Part shown: positions 1 to 8,406 of the stretch, piece after piece | How the letters are laid out: each line of letters begins with the position of its first letter | Position numbering within the stretch: the first letter of the stretch is position 1 | DNA from: Flavobacterium sp. KACC 22763 | GTDB lineage: Bacteria > Bacteroidota > Bacteroidia > Flavobacteriales > Flavobacteriaceae | Assembly (NCBI RefSeq): GCF_028736155.1 | Contig: NZ_CP117879.1 | Coordinates: 2,728,001 to 2,792,000 of the forward strand | Direction: 5' to 3' | DNA length: 64,000 nt | Made by a program: the position numbers and the translations under genes | Notes under the pieces: generated by a model | The model's input: the letters and a program-made list of their open reading frames with translations, nothing else | What the model was told of the DNA's origin: nothing | The model's database searches: none

Positions 1-1574
1 GTAAATTTATCTTTTTCGCCCAAACGCTCAGCAATTTCTAATAAAATCGAAGTATCTGTTCTTGCTTCACCCGGTGGCGTAACGGCTTGCCTGATTCGAA
101 TAACACGTCCTTCTGCAGAAGTTGTTGTTCCTTCTTCTTCTTCCTGTAAAGAGCCTGCTAAAACAATATCCGCATGTCTTGCAGTTTCATTCAAGAAGAA
201 ATCAATACATACATAAAACTCTAATTTTTCTAAAGCTGATCGCACATAATTATTGTTTGGAAGCGAAACCAACGGATTAAAACAAATAGAAATTAAGCCT
301 TTTATTTCATCTCTATGAATTGCTTCGATAATTTCGTAAGCTGTGAGTCCTTTTCCTGGTAAATCTTTTTCATCAATTCCCCAAACTTCAGAAATATATT
401 TTCTATGTTCTGGATTTTCAATATCTCTGTTTCCTGGCAATTGATCACATTTATGTCCATGTTCCCTGCCTCCCTGACCATTTCCTTGTCCTGTAATTGT
501 TCCGTAACCACAATACGGTTTTCCGATTCTTCCAGTTGCTAGAACCAAATTGATACAGCCTACAACATTATCTACGCCTTTTGAATGATGCTCAATTCCT
601 CTTGCATGCAATAAAAAGCTAGTTTTTGCTTTTCCCCATAATTCGGCAGCAGCTTTTATTTTTTCCTTGTCAATTCCAGTTACTTCTTCTGCCCATTCTA
701 AAGTATAGTCTTTTACAGCATCAATTGTTTCTTGAAATCCAGATGTATAATTATCGATAAAATCATGATCTAACATATCGTGATCTACCAAATATTTCAG
801 CATTGCGCCATATAAAGCCGAATCTGTTCCGGGTTTTACGTCAAGATGAATATCGGCAGTTCTAGCCAGCGGAATCATTCTTGGATCTATAACAATTAAT
901 TTTGCACCACGATCTCTGGCTTTCCAAATCCAATGAGTAAGAGTTGGAAATGTTTCACTGATATTCGCTCCAGTTACGATAATAACTTCAGCATATTCTA
1001 AATCAGAATAATTGTTTGAAGCTCGGTCTAAACCAAATGCTTTTTTATTTCCTGCACCAGCACTTACCATGCAAAGTCTGCCGTTATAATCCAGATTTCT
1101 TGTTTTTAAGGCAACGCGAGCAAACTTTCCAACTAAATAACTTTTTTCATTGGTTAATGAAACGCCAGAAAGCATTGAGAATGCGTGTTTTCCGTATTTC
1201 TCCTGAATTCTTTTTATTTCAGAAACCGTTTTGTCCATTGCATCATCCCAGGAAACTTTCTCAAAACCTTTTCCTTCTACTCTTTGTATTGGATGCAAAA
1301 GACGATCAGGATGATTATTTTGAAGATAACGCTGTACTCCTTTTGGGCATAGACGACCTTCATTAAAAGGAAATTCCATCCATGGTTCAAAACCTACAAC
1401 TTTGTTTTCTTTCACCATTAATTGAATGCCACATTGCATGCCACAGAAACAGCAATGCGTTTTTACAACTTCATCTGGTTCATCTCTTCCAGCATAACCG
1501 TCTACTGGCGCGTAGTTTAAATGTGGTCCAAAGTCATCTATTATTTTCTCTATTGATACTGGTAGTTTTGCCAT
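1..1574 (-). CDS. Molybdopterin nitrate reductase, catalytic subunit (N-terminal part; gene runs off the left edge)
   Basis: About 524 N-terminal residues are visible, starting at the ATG at 1574-1572 ([10 protein letters not shown]). Residues 41-48 (CCFCGMQC) with Cys76 (RLCPKG) form the Cx2Cx3C...C site for a [4Fe-4S] cluster, as in cytoplasmic nitrate reductases of the NasA/NarB class and other bis-MGD oxidoreductases. There is no Tat signal peptide, so it should act in the cytoplasm, reducing nitrate to nitrite. Further along are typical segments such as [11 protein letters not shown] and [18 protein letters not shown]. It is the last visible gene of an operon of NarK transporters and a NarI-like cytochrome, which supports nitrate as substrate. 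The C-terminus and any electron-transfer partners lie outside the window. A formate dehydrogenase-like role is possible from the fold but unlikely from the context. Confidence 0.88.
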   Translation of the reverse strand, partial: MAKLPVSIEKIIDDFGPHLNYAPVDGYAGRDEPDEVVKTHCCFCGMQCGIQLMVKENKVVGFEPWMEFPFNEGRLCPKGVQRYLQNNHPDRLLHPIQRVEGKGFEKVSWDDAMDKTVSEIKRIQEKYGKHAFSMLSGVSLTNEKSYLVGKFARVALKTRNLDYNGRLCMVSAGAGNKKAFGLDRASNNYSDLEYAEVIIVTGANISETFPTLTHWIWKARDRGAKLIVIDPRMIPLARTADIHLDVKPGTDSALYGAMLKYLVDHDMLDHDFIDNYTSGFQETIDAVKDYTLEWAEEVTGIDKEKIKAAAELWGKAKTSFLLHARGIEHHSKGVDNVVGCINLVLATGRIGKPYCGYGTITGQGNGQGGREHGHKCDQLPGNRDIENPEHRKYISEVWGIDEKDLPGKGLTAYEIIEAIHRDEIKGLISICFNPLVSLPNNNYVRSALEKLEFYVCIDFFLNETARHADIVLAGSLQEEEEGTTTSAEGRVIRIRQAVTPPGEARTDTSILLEIAERLGEKDKF

Positions 1575-1599
1575 TGCCTTTTTGTTATTTTTTGTTTTA

Positions 1600-1712
1600 G
1601 GTTTCAAGTTTCATGTTCTGTGCGAAACTTGAAACCTCAAATTTGAAACTTTATAAATTTTGTCTTCAGGTTTTACGTTCAGTCTGGAACTTGAAACTTT
1701 AAACCTGAAACT
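1600..1712. repeat. Intergenic inverted repeats between cytochrome and nitrate reductase genes
   Basis: Two nested dyads sit in the 145-bp gap: GGTTTCAAGTTTC (1600-1612) with GAAACTTGAAACC (1624-1636), and TTCAGGTTT (1665-1673) with AAACCTGAA (1701-1709). Similar GTTTCAAGTTTCA-type text occurs near 61240, so this is probably a dispersed flavobacterial repeat rather than a terminator; no U-tract follows on the minus strand. Confidence 0.6.
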
Positions 1713-1719
1713 TTTTAAA

Positions 1720-2769
1720 TTATCCAAATAAATTACCGCCTTCTAATCTGGCTTTTAAATGTGCTTGTGCTAAGCGCGATCTTTTTCCCTCAGGACTTAA
1801 ATCAAGATGAGAAGTTCCATCTTCATGAGTAAAATCGAAACCTAATTGTTTGGTTACAATTTTTAAATCTTCTATATGAAGCTTCGTTGCAAATTCGTCG
1901 CCTGTATGAGGGCAAACAGCCATTCCTTTTTTAATTCCCTCTTGCTTATAAATATGTGCTCCAATTTGCGCGGGACGCTGAATGATGTGGAAGAATTTCC
2001 CAAACGGAATCCAAAGCAAAAACATAATTACTGTTACACAATGAATTACAGCGAGAAAATCATACGCGAAACCTTTCATGAATTGATACGAATAAGTCAA
2101 ACACAATCCAGTAACGGAAATCGCTATTAATAAAATAAGAGGCAATAAATCACCTTCAAATGTTTGTGTTGCAATAAGTCCAGGATTGGTTAATCTTCTT
2201 CTTAAATAATAAACTGAACCAATTATAACAAGCCATGAAGACCAATTTAATGCATGAAAAATCAGAAATGCTAAAAATGAATTTATTTGAAAATCCATCA
2301 TTTTGAATCCGAAGAAATGTGCTTCGTAAATGGAAATGGAATTGGGTGCTAATGTAAAATGAATCCATCCAAATGTTAGCGGAATTGTAATCGCAAAAGC
2401 GGATAAACATCCTATGGCAATACAAAAATGGGCAAACCAGCGCCATTTGCTTCTCGGATAAATAAATCTCTGAACTAAAATATTCTGTACCGATTCTTTT
2501 CCTAAAAACCATAAATGTGAAAACACTTTTCCGGTAAAAAGAAATTTAAGACTCCTTTTAAAATACATCCAAGTTGGAGGTCTTTGAAGCCAAACTGTGT
2601 ATCGATAAACGATTCCAAAGAATGCAAATACAGTTCCGAAGAGGTATGTTACGAGAGCAGCATCAAAATTTTGCAACTGCCTTGAACCGTAAAATACTAG
2701 TATAATTGTAAGTATAGAAACTAGTGATGCAACCAGTAAAGCTTTGGTATTAAACGTTTTCTTTTTCAT
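1720..2769 (-). CDS. NarI-like b-type cytochrome membrane protein
   Basis: This 349-residue protein has two N-terminal hydrophobic segments (about 10-27 and 37-58), four more (about 112-132, 160-187, 205-228, 236-258), and a soluble C-terminal tail of about 80 residues. His243 and His261 in the motif HCVTVIMFLLWIPFGKFFH are 18 residues apart, the spacing of the haem-ligand histidines in NarI/DsrM-type quinol-oxidising subunits. His114 and His172 are candidate partner ligands, but the NarI first pair is not clearly matched. The gene lies 29 bp downstream of a NarK gene and precedes the nitrate reductase gene, so I infer a membrane electron donor for that enzyme. The tail carries CPHTGDEF and is unlike NarI. 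Function beyond membrane cytochrome is inference. Confidence 0.6.
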   Translation of the reverse strand: MKKKTFNTKALLVASLVSILTIILVFYGSRQLQNFDAALVTYLFGTVFAFFGIVYRYTVWLQRPPTWMYFKRSLKFLFTGKVFSHLWFLGKESVQNILVQRFIYPRSKWRWFAHFCIAIGCLSAFAITIPLTFGWIHFTLAPNSISIYEAHFFGFKMMDFQINSFLAFLIFHALNWSSWLVIIGSVYYLRRRLTNPGLIATQTFEGDLLPLILLIAISVTGLCLTYSYQFMKGFAYDFLAVIHCVTVIMFLLWIPFGKFFHIIQRPAQIGAHIYKQEGIKKGMAVCPHTGDEFATKLHIEDLKIVTKQLGFDFTHEDGTSHLDLSPEGKRSRLAQAHLKARLEGGNLFG

Positions 2770-2798
2770 CCTTAATTTTTATTTTAATGATTACTTCT

Positions 2799-4391
2799 TT
2801 AACTTGGTTTCTCGCAATTCTTACGATTGTAAAACCACCAATTGATACCTGTAGCTAATATAGTAAAAAAAGCAACACCAATAAAGAATTGATTTACAGT
2901 GCCATTAGCCGAAATATTATTTCCTATTAATTTAGAAAAGATAAATGGTCCAAATGCCGCAATTGCAGCTGTCCAACCAATAACTCCTGCTGCCTGACGA
3001 GGATTTTCTTTAAAAATAATTGGATATTGTCTGAAGGTTCCAGCATTTCCAATTCCGGTAAAAAAGAACATTGCCAAAATTACTGCTACAAAAAGAGGAA
3101 ACTGATCCATACTTGTTGGTGCAACTAATCCTTGAGTCACTAAAATAATAGCTCCGGCCAAAATTCCTAAACCTGTTATGGTTGTCAATACGGCTCCTCC
3201 TACTTTATCTGCAACAAATCCAAAAGCAATTCGGCTGGCAGAACCTATTAATGGTCCATAAAAAGCATATACTAAAGGATCTGGCGCATTTGGAAAATCT
3301 CCATATAAAAATTTAATCATTAATGGAAAAGCGGCAGATAAACCTGCAAAAGTTCCAAAAGTCATTACGTACGTAATTGTACAATACCAAGTATGTTTAT
3401 TTGAGAAAATATCCAATTGCTCTTTTACAGAAGCCTTCATCGGTATACTTCTTAAATAAAACCAGCTTATAAATGCCATAATTATTAGAAATGGCGCGTA
3501 CCAAAATGCTGCAGATTGCAAATAAATTGGTTTGTTTTTTACCGCTGTATTTTCGGCGCTAATGTTGTTTATTATTTTCTCTGCTAATTTTGGATTTGCA
3601 TTTGCAATCGCTTTTGCTTTTGCCTTAACAGGAAGTGAAGCAAAAACAACTGCATTGTCTTGAGAGTTCACGGCCGTACTTACAGAATCAACAATGTTTT
3701 TCTTTACATTAGAAAGAATTTTCGTTTGTACTTCACTATCTAAAGCGGCAAAAACTTCTTTTTGTTTTTCAATTGAAGAATTTTGGAAAACAGTTAACGT
3801 TTCTTTCGGATCGATACTTGTAAAAACGGTCGAAGCTCCAAAAATTCCGACGCTTATTACTAATGGCGTAACGAATTGTGCTATTGAAACACCAAAATTT
3901 CCAATTCCTGCCTGAATTCCTAATGCAGTTCCTTTTAATCTCTGAGGAAAAAATAAACTTGTACTTGGCATATAAGAAGAAAAATCTCCACCGCCAAAAC
4001 CTGTTGTAAAAGCCAAAACTGCAAAAACCCAGAAAGGCGTATTTACATTCATAATTGCAAAACCAATTCCGATTACGGGAATTAATTTAATTGCTGTCGC
4101 CAAAGAAATAATATGTCGCGTTCCAAAAATAGGAAGCAAAAATGTGTGAATAATTCGCAATAATCCGGCAGCTAATCCCGGTATTGCGGTTAACCAAAAA
4201 AGCTGATCTTTAGAAAAATTAAATCCTAATCCAGGCAGTTTTACCGCTATAACACTCATCATGAACCATGAGGCAAATGATAATACTAATGTAATTGTTG
4301 TAATTGTTAAAGTTCTCCATGCAATTTTACTTCCGTCAGAATTCCAATATGCTTCATCTTCGGGGTTCCATTTGTCTAACCAAGTTTTCAT
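2799..4391 (-). CDS. narK: NarK-type nitrate/nitrite MFS transporter with a large loop insertion
   Basis: This 530-residue major facilitator has 12 predicted membrane segments. The segment GFGGGDFSSYMPSTSLFFP (131-149) and AGIGNFGVSIAQF (161-173) match the conserved NarK nitrate-signature helices, so nitrate import or nitrate/nitrite exchange across the inner membrane is expected. A hydrophilic stretch of about 105 residues (188-293, nucleotides about 3513-3830), rich in Lys, Ala and Asn, interrupts the fold before the next membrane helix (SAAFWYAPFLIIMAF) and is absent from ordinary NarK proteins. The start at 4391-4389 follows the upstream narK stop by 19 bp, so the two are cotranscribed. 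It is only distantly like the two other NarK copies here and probably represents a different subfamily. Confidence 0.85.
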   Translation of the reverse strand: MKTWLDKWNPEDEAYWNSDGSKIAWRTLTITTITLVLSFASWFMMSVIAVKLPGLGFNFSKDQLFWLTAIPGLAAGLLRIIHTFLLPIFGTRHIISLATAIKLIPVIGIGFAIMNVNTPFWVFAVLAFTTGFGGGDFSSYMPSTSLFFPQRLKGTALGIQAGIGNFGVSIAQFVTPLVISVGIFGASTVFTSIDPKETLTVFQNSSIEKQKEVFAALDSEVQTKILSNVKKNIVDSVSTAVNSQDNAVVFASLPVKAKAKAIANANPKLAEKIINNISAENTAVKNKPIYLQSAAFWYAPFLIIMAFISWFYLRSIPMKASVKEQLDIFSNKHTWYCTITYVMTFGTFAGLSAAFPLMIKFLYGDFPNAPDPLVYAFYGPLIGSASRIAFGFVADKVGGAVLTTITGLGILAGAIILVTQGLVAPTSMDQFPLFVAVILAMFFFTGIGNAGTFRQYPIIFKENPRQAAGVIGWTAAIAAFGPFIFSKLIGNNISANGTVNQFFIGVAFFTILATGINWWFYNRKNCEKPS

Positions 4392-4410
4392 CTCTATTTC
4401 AATTTAATTT

Positions 4411-5889
4411 TTAATGATTGTCTTCTATTTCTCTTGTAAAATCGGGTGATTTACTTCGCATCGCATTTATGATTGTTCTGTGCATCCATACTAAACAAAG
4501 AACAGAAACCAGAAATATGAATATCCATGAGCTTGTCCAGAGTCCAGTATAATTGAGAAGATAGCCAAAGATTATTGGACCGAAGAAACCTCCTAAACCA
4601 CCAATCAAACCAACCATTCCGCCCACTACTCCAACTTCATTAGGAAAATATTCTGGAATGTGTTTGTAAACAGCCGCTTTTCCAATACCCCAAGAAATTC
4701 CTATCAGCGTTACCAAAACAACGTACACCCAAAGATTGGCGCTGAAGTTGATTTGGGTAATTCCTTTTGCTAATAATTCTTTCTTTTTTACTTCCTGATT
4801 TTGTTTTACAATGATTTCCTGCCAAGATTTTTTTACAGGGAAAACAGAAGATTCGCTATTTATTTCCAGATCTTTTTTATTGTTTATTTGATGTGATTTT
4901 CCGTTAACGATTATTTTATCTGCCGAAATTTCTGTTACCGTCCCATTACTTAAAGACATAACTCCAGGACCCGCAGTGAAGATTTCCATTTTTGGAAACA
5001 TCAATAAAAAACTGATTACGATTGATGAGCCCAAAACCCAATACATCACTTTTCTCGCTCCAAATTTATCTGAGAGATAACCTCCGAAAGCCCTAATAAC
5101 TCCTGACGGAAGACTGAACATTGTCGCAAACATACCGCCCATAACGAGAGTAGTATTGTAGACATTCATGAAATTTGGAAGAAGCCACTGCGAGTAGGCT
5201 ACAAAAAATCCGAAAACTAAAAAGTAATACGCACCAAAGCGCCACACTCTGACCTTTTTAAGCGGAGACATAAGTTCTCCCATAGTTTTTGAAATACCAT
5301 GATTGGTTTTGTTTTTAGCAAAAACAATAAAAAGAATTCCGATAATTACTAGTATAGATGCGTATATAACTGGAAGCATTTTCCAACCGTTAAGTGGATC
5401 ACTTTCAGATAAATTATTTAATAAGGTAGGTGCAATAAAAGTGGTAATGGCTGCACCGGCATTTCCCATTCCGAAGATTCCTAAGGCTCTTCCTTGCCAT
5501 TCTTTTGGATACCAAATTGAAGTGTATCCTATCCCGACAGCGAAACTGGTTCCAACTAATCCGAAGAAAAAACTTAGAACTGCAAAACTCCAAAAGGAAT
5601 TTGCAAAAGGAAGTAAAAAAAGCGGCACAGAACATAGGAGTAGTAAAACCGAAAAAACATATTTGCCACCATACTTATCTGTTAAAATTCCTATTGGCAG
5701 TCTGAAAACAGAACCCGAAAGAATAGGAATTCCGAGAAGCCAACCAATTTCTACTACAGTAAAATTGAATATTCCTTTATCAGCCAAAAAAGTGATCAAA
5801 ACGCCATTTAATGTCCAACATGCAAAACATACGGTAAAAGCTAAGGTATTAAGAAATAAAATTCGGTGAGATTGAGACAAATTATTCAT
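4411..5889 (-). CDS. narK: NarK-type nitrate/nitrite MFS transporter, copy 2
   Basis: This is a 492-residue major facilitator with the NarK motifs GTSFAVGIGYTSIWYPKEWQ (113-132), GMGNAGAAITTFIAPTLL (140-157) and a Gly-rich helix around 425-440. It is expected to import nitrate or exchange it for nitrite. Residues about 302-384 form an extra hydrophilic loop with TVTEISADKIIVNG and a charged helix. The same loop occurs in the neighbour at 6107-7579, with which it shares most of its sequence, so the pair arose by duplication. It is the first gene of the operon running to the nitrate reductase. Its promoter lies at 5943-5990, separated from the upstream copy by a terminator. Confidence 0.88.
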   Translation of the reverse strand: MNNLSQSHRILFLNTLAFTVCFACWTLNGVLITFLADKGIFNFTVVEIGWLLGIPILSGSVFRLPIGILTDKYGGKYVFSVLLLLCSVPLFLLPFANSFWSFAVLSFFFGLVGTSFAVGIGYTSIWYPKEWQGRALGIFGMGNAGAAITTFIAPTLLNNLSESDPLNGWKMLPVIYASILVIIGILFIVFAKNKTNHGISKTMGELMSPLKKVRVWRFGAYYFLVFGFFVAYSQWLLPNFMNVYNTTLVMGGMFATMFSLPSGVIRAFGGYLSDKFGARKVMYWVLGSSIVISFLLMFPKMEIFTAGPGVMSLSNGTVTEISADKIIVNGKSHQINNKKDLEINSESSVFPVKKSWQEIIVKQNQEVKKKELLAKGITQINFSANLWVYVVLVTLIGISWGIGKAAVYKHIPEYFPNEVGVVGGMVGLIGGLGGFFGPIIFGYLLNYTGLWTSSWIFIFLVSVLCLVWMHRTIINAMRSKSPDFTREIEDNH

Positions 5890-5942
5890 AAACTATGTAG
5901 ATTACCTGAATATAATCGAGTGATTATCATCAATTATGCAAG

Positions 5943-5990
5943 CAAAATTATAGTCTCAATCTGATAATTTATATGACATATATCATATAA
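5943..5990 (-). promoter_or_regulatory. Promoter of the nitrate operon with a CRP/FNR-like operator
   Basis: On the minus strand TAATTTTG (5950-5943) matches the Bacteroidota -7 box TAnnTTTG. No TTG -33 box is found at the normal distance. Instead the perfect dyad TTATATGA-N6-TCATATAA (5969-5990) lies just upstream. Its core ATGA-N6-TCAT has the geometry of CRP/FNR-family sites, and its centre falls about 42-44 bp upstream of the predicted start, the class II activator position. I infer positive control by a CRP/FNR-type regulator; which one is unknown. Confidence 0.55.
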
Positions 5991-6048
5991 AAGATATTTT
6001 TATCTTATTTTAAAACATCCTAAATAACAGAAAATGAATATCTTTTAA

Positions 6049-6092
6049 AACAGAAAAAGCCTTTTCTGTATTTAGAAAAGGCTTTTTCTGTT
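6049..6092 (-). terminator. Rho-independent terminator downstream of narK copy 3
   Basis: A perfect 19-bp inverted repeat (6049-6067 with 6074-6092) with a 6-nt loop lies 15 bp beyond the stop of the 6107-7579 gene. The A-rich left arm reads as a U-run on the minus strand. It separates that gene from the operon starting at 5889. Confidence 0.8.
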
Positions 6093-6106
6093 TTTATAAA
6101 TCTATT

Positions 6107-7579
6107 TTAATGTTTTCGATCCATATCTTTAGCAAATTCTGGTGATTTCTCTTTCATCAAATTCACAACAACACGATGCATCCATATTAAACAAATAAGA
6201 GAAACTGCCAAAATAAACATCCATGAACTTGTCCAGAAACCAGTTGTACTTAAAAGATAACCGAAGATAATTGGTCCAACAAATCCACCTAAACCGCCGA
6301 GTAAGCCAACCATTCCACCTACAACGCCAACTTCATTTGGAAAATAATCCGGAATATGTTTATACACCGCTGCAGAGCCAATTCCCCACGCAGAACCAAT
6401 CAGAATTACTAAAACTAAATAAATCCACATATTGGCTTCAAAATGAATTTGGGTGATTCCTTCTGCCAATAAATCTTTCTTTTGAACTTCCTGATTTTGC
6501 TCTACTACAACTTGCTGCCAAGACTTTTTTGATGGGAAAAATTTACTGTGCGCAGCATTTTTATCTTCTTGAATTATCGGATAGGTTTTATCGCCAATAA
6601 CAATTTTATCGTTTGAAACATCCGTAACTGTTCCCGCTTTTGCTGCTGTAATACCAGAACCAGATGTTGTAATATCCATTTTTGGAAACATCAGCAGAAA
6701 ACTTAAAACAACTGAAGAACTCAAAACCCAATACATTACTTTTCTCGCACCAAAACGATCAGATAAAAATCCGCCATAAGCTCTGATAACTCCAGATGGT
6801 AAACTAAATATAGCAGCAAAAATTCCGCCCATAACCAAAGTCGTATGATATACGTTTAAAAAATTGGGAAGCAACCATTGCGAAAATGTTACAAATGAAC
6901 CAAAAACAAGAAAATAATATAATCCAAAACGCCAAACTCGGATACTTTTAAGCGGTGTAAAAACTTGATTTATTGTTTTAGGTGCTGCTTCAATTTTTTT
7001 ATTTTTTGTAAAAATCAAAAAAACAATTCCCATAGCAAGCAAAACACTTGCATAAATAATTGGAAGCCATTTCCAGCCATTTTCTGGATCACTTTCCGAA
7101 AATTTTGTCAATAATGTCGGAGCTAGAAAAGTGGTCAGTGCAGCGCCAGAATTTCCCATTCCGAAAATACCTAACGCTCTTCCTTGCCATTCTTTTGGAT
7201 AATAAACTGAAGTATAGCCTACGCCAATGGCAAAACTAGTTCCTACCATTCCGAATAAAAAACTCAAAATCGCAAACGTCCAGAAATTATAAGCAAAAGG
7301 CAAAAGAAATAATGGAATTGAACTCAAAATCAATAAACAGGAAAAAACAGGTTTCCCTCCAAATTTATCAGTGAGAATTCCCATTGGCAAACGCATTACC
7401 GAACCTGTTAAAATCGGAATCCCGAGAAGCCATCCTATCTCGACGACACTCCATTCAAAAATACCACGGTCGTTTAAAAAAGTTACTAATACTCCATTTA
7501 ACGTCCAGCAGGCAAAACAAATTATAAATGCTAACGTATTAAAAAAAAGAATGCGATGTGATTGGGAAAGATCAGACAT
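6107..7579 (-). CDS. narK: NarK-type nitrate/nitrite MFS transporter, copy 3
   Basis: This 490-residue paralogue of the 4411-5889 gene aligns throughout. It has the same NarK motifs (GMVGTSFAIGVGYTSVYYP, GMGNSGAALTTFLAPTLL) and the same unusual hydrophilic loop around 302-384. Role: inner-membrane nitrate import or nitrate/nitrite antiport. It stands alone, with a strong terminator behind it and about 435 bp of AT-rich DNA before it, so it is probably expressed separately from the operon copy. The start at 7579-7577 gives the standard N-terminus MSDLSQSHRILFFNTLAF, parallel to MNNLSQSHRILFLNTLAF in the other copy. Confidence 0.87.
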   Translation of the reverse strand: MSDLSQSHRILFFNTLAFIICFACWTLNGVLVTFLNDRGIFEWSVVEIGWLLGIPILTGSVMRLPMGILTDKFGGKPVFSCLLILSSIPLFLLPFAYNFWTFAILSFLFGMVGTSFAIGVGYTSVYYPKEWQGRALGIFGMGNSGAALTTFLAPTLLTKFSESDPENGWKWLPIIYASVLLAMGIVFLIFTKNKKIEAAPKTINQVFTPLKSIRVWRFGLYYFLVFGSFVTFSQWLLPNFLNVYHTTLVMGGIFAAIFSLPSGVIRAYGGFLSDRFGARKVMYWVLSSSVVLSFLLMFPKMDITTSGSGITAAKAGTVTDVSNDKIVIGDKTYPIIQEDKNAAHSKFFPSKKSWQQVVVEQNQEVQKKDLLAEGITQIHFEANMWIYLVLVILIGSAWGIGSAAVYKHIPDYFPNEVGVVGGMVGLLGGLGGFVGPIIFGYLLSTTGFWTSSWMFILAVSLICLIWMHRVVVNLMKEKSPEFAKDMDRKH

Positions 7580-8014
7580 AGAAAAATAGTGTTAGAATTA
7601 TTACTGAAAAATTTAACCTATAAATCAATATTGCAGAAATATTTCAATTTTCCTGCTAAAAATAAGAATGTATTAAAATTAGAAAAAAAACAGTTAAAAC
7701 ACTAATAATAAACAATATAACAAAATTTAAAATTATTGCTACATAACTTACTAATGTTGGCCTTAAATTGTGCATCAACTCATTCTGAAACATTTATAAG
7801 ACGTTTTTAGAGCTTTTACGTATCTTACAAAGTATTAGGAACAAGCATTTTAAATGTAAAATACTACAATTTTGTGCTTGAATTAAAAATTAAATTAACA
7901 TTGTTTTTACATTAAACAAAACATACAATTACCTAAAAACCAACACATTATATACTATTTTACATTCGATTTCTAACTCTTAAAAAGACTTTTTCAAAAA
8001 AAATCGTCTAAACT
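7580..8014. other. AT-rich intergenic region between divergent narK and the sulfatase locus
   Basis: No open frame worth calling. It must hold the narK copy 3 promoter on the minus strand, but I see no clean TTG / TAnnTTTG pair there. A 10-bp palindrome GAAATATTTC lies near 7635-7644. Confidence 0.5.
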
Positions 8015-8045
8015 TTTGGTTTTTATTATATAAAATTTAACTTTG
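8015..8045 (+). promoter_or_regulatory. Promoter of the sulfatase/SusCD locus
   Basis: TTTG (8015-8018), a 19-bp spacer and TAACTTTG (8038-8045) match the Bacteroidota sigma-ABfr/RpoD consensus TTTG-N19-TAnnTTTG exactly. Transcription should start near 8051, giving a leader of about 490 nt before the susC ATG at 8541. The first start codon on that RNA is the GTG of the Cys-rich leader ORF at 8101. Confidence 0.7.
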
Positions 8046-8100
8046 TCTATAGGATTAGTAGAGTTTAAAATAATATTTCCAACTATAAAAAACTATTATT

Positions 8101-8187
8101 GTGAAAACAACAGAAAGCATATCGCGTTACATTCTTCCTAAAAAATACACTTATAGCACTTTTTGTTATATGTGTTTCTGTTGTTAA
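8101..8187 (+). CDS. Cysteine-rich leader peptide 1 (28 residues), putative attenuator ORF
   Basis: GTG starts a 28-codon frame encoding MKTTESISRY... and ending FCYMCFCC before tandem stops TAATAA (8185-8190). Four of the last seven residues are Cys. It is the first ORF after the predicted promoter, about 50 nt from the expected transcript start. The start region AACAACAGAAA (8106-8116) is exactly complementary to TTTCTGTTGTT (8175-8185), which spans the Cys codons and stop. Ribosome pausing at the Cys codons would therefore change folding of the leader RNA. I infer a cysteine-sensing leader peptide for the sulfur-scavenging genes downstream. The GTG start and the absence of homologues checked are the main weaknesses. 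Confidence 0.5.
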   Translation: MKTTESISRYILPKKYTYSTFCYMCFCC

Positions 8188-8352
8188 TAATCTACTTTTA
8201 TTTTGTTTGCCTTTAGAATCTATATCGAAGCAAAACATAAAAAACATCACCTAAAATATTTACTGAATTTTAACCAAGAAATCTCTCTGACACATTCGAA
8301 TGTGTTGGAAAAGATTCTTGAAACTATATCTATTATTCAAAAATTTAAATAA
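8188..8352 (+). other. In-frame open stretch after the first leader peptide
   Basis: Directly after TAATAA, and in the same frame as the GTG at 8101, 53 sense codons run to TAA at 8350-8352 (STFILFAFRIYIEAKHKK...). There is no ATG. It could be part of a decayed longer gene, a readthrough extension, or chance in AT-rich DNA; it is not called as a gene. Confidence 0.3.
8290..8305. promoter_or_regulatory. Perfect 16-bp palindrome in the leader region
   Basis: ACACATTCGAATGTGT is a perfect palindrome with no spacer, 69 bp before the second leader ATG. It could be a dimeric-regulator operator or a short RNA hairpin with a TCGA loop. No family assignment is possible from the sequence alone. Confidence 0.4.
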
Positions 8353-8373
8353 CTAACAACTAAAAAGACTAAA

Positions 8374-8406
8374 ATGAAAACAATGCAAACCTGTTGCTGT
8401 AAATAA
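8374..8406 (+). CDS. Cysteine-rich leader peptide 2 (MKTMQTCCCK)
   Basis: ATG at 8374 encodes ten residues, MKTMQTCCCK, then TAA. Three consecutive Cys codons (TGT TGC TGT, 8392-8400) lie five nucleotides before the stop region and just upstream of a strong stem-loop (8412-8437). The N-terminus MKT is shared with the 28-residue peptide at 8101. The Cys-codon segment 8391-8400 can pair along ten positions with 8421-8430, the loop and 3' arm of that stem, as expected for mutually exclusive attenuator structures. It lies 135 nt before susC. I infer that the state of charged Cys-tRNA controls expression of the sulfatase locus. It is too short for homology-based support. Confidence 0.6.
   Translation: MKTMQTCCCK

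Noticed and set aside
1016..1600. Plus-strand frames of 116 and 72 codons
   Set aside because: Antisense to the nitrate reductase gene, whose [4Fe-4S] motif and continuous frame are clear.
5303..5869. A 188-codon plus-strand frame opposite narK
   Set aside because: It mirrors a membrane-protein gene with clear NarK motifs on the minus strand; composition is that of an antisense shadow.
7635..7644. GAAATATTTC palindrome as a narK operator
   Set aside because: Ten-base AT-rich palindromes are expected by chance here, and no promoter box is placed relative to it.
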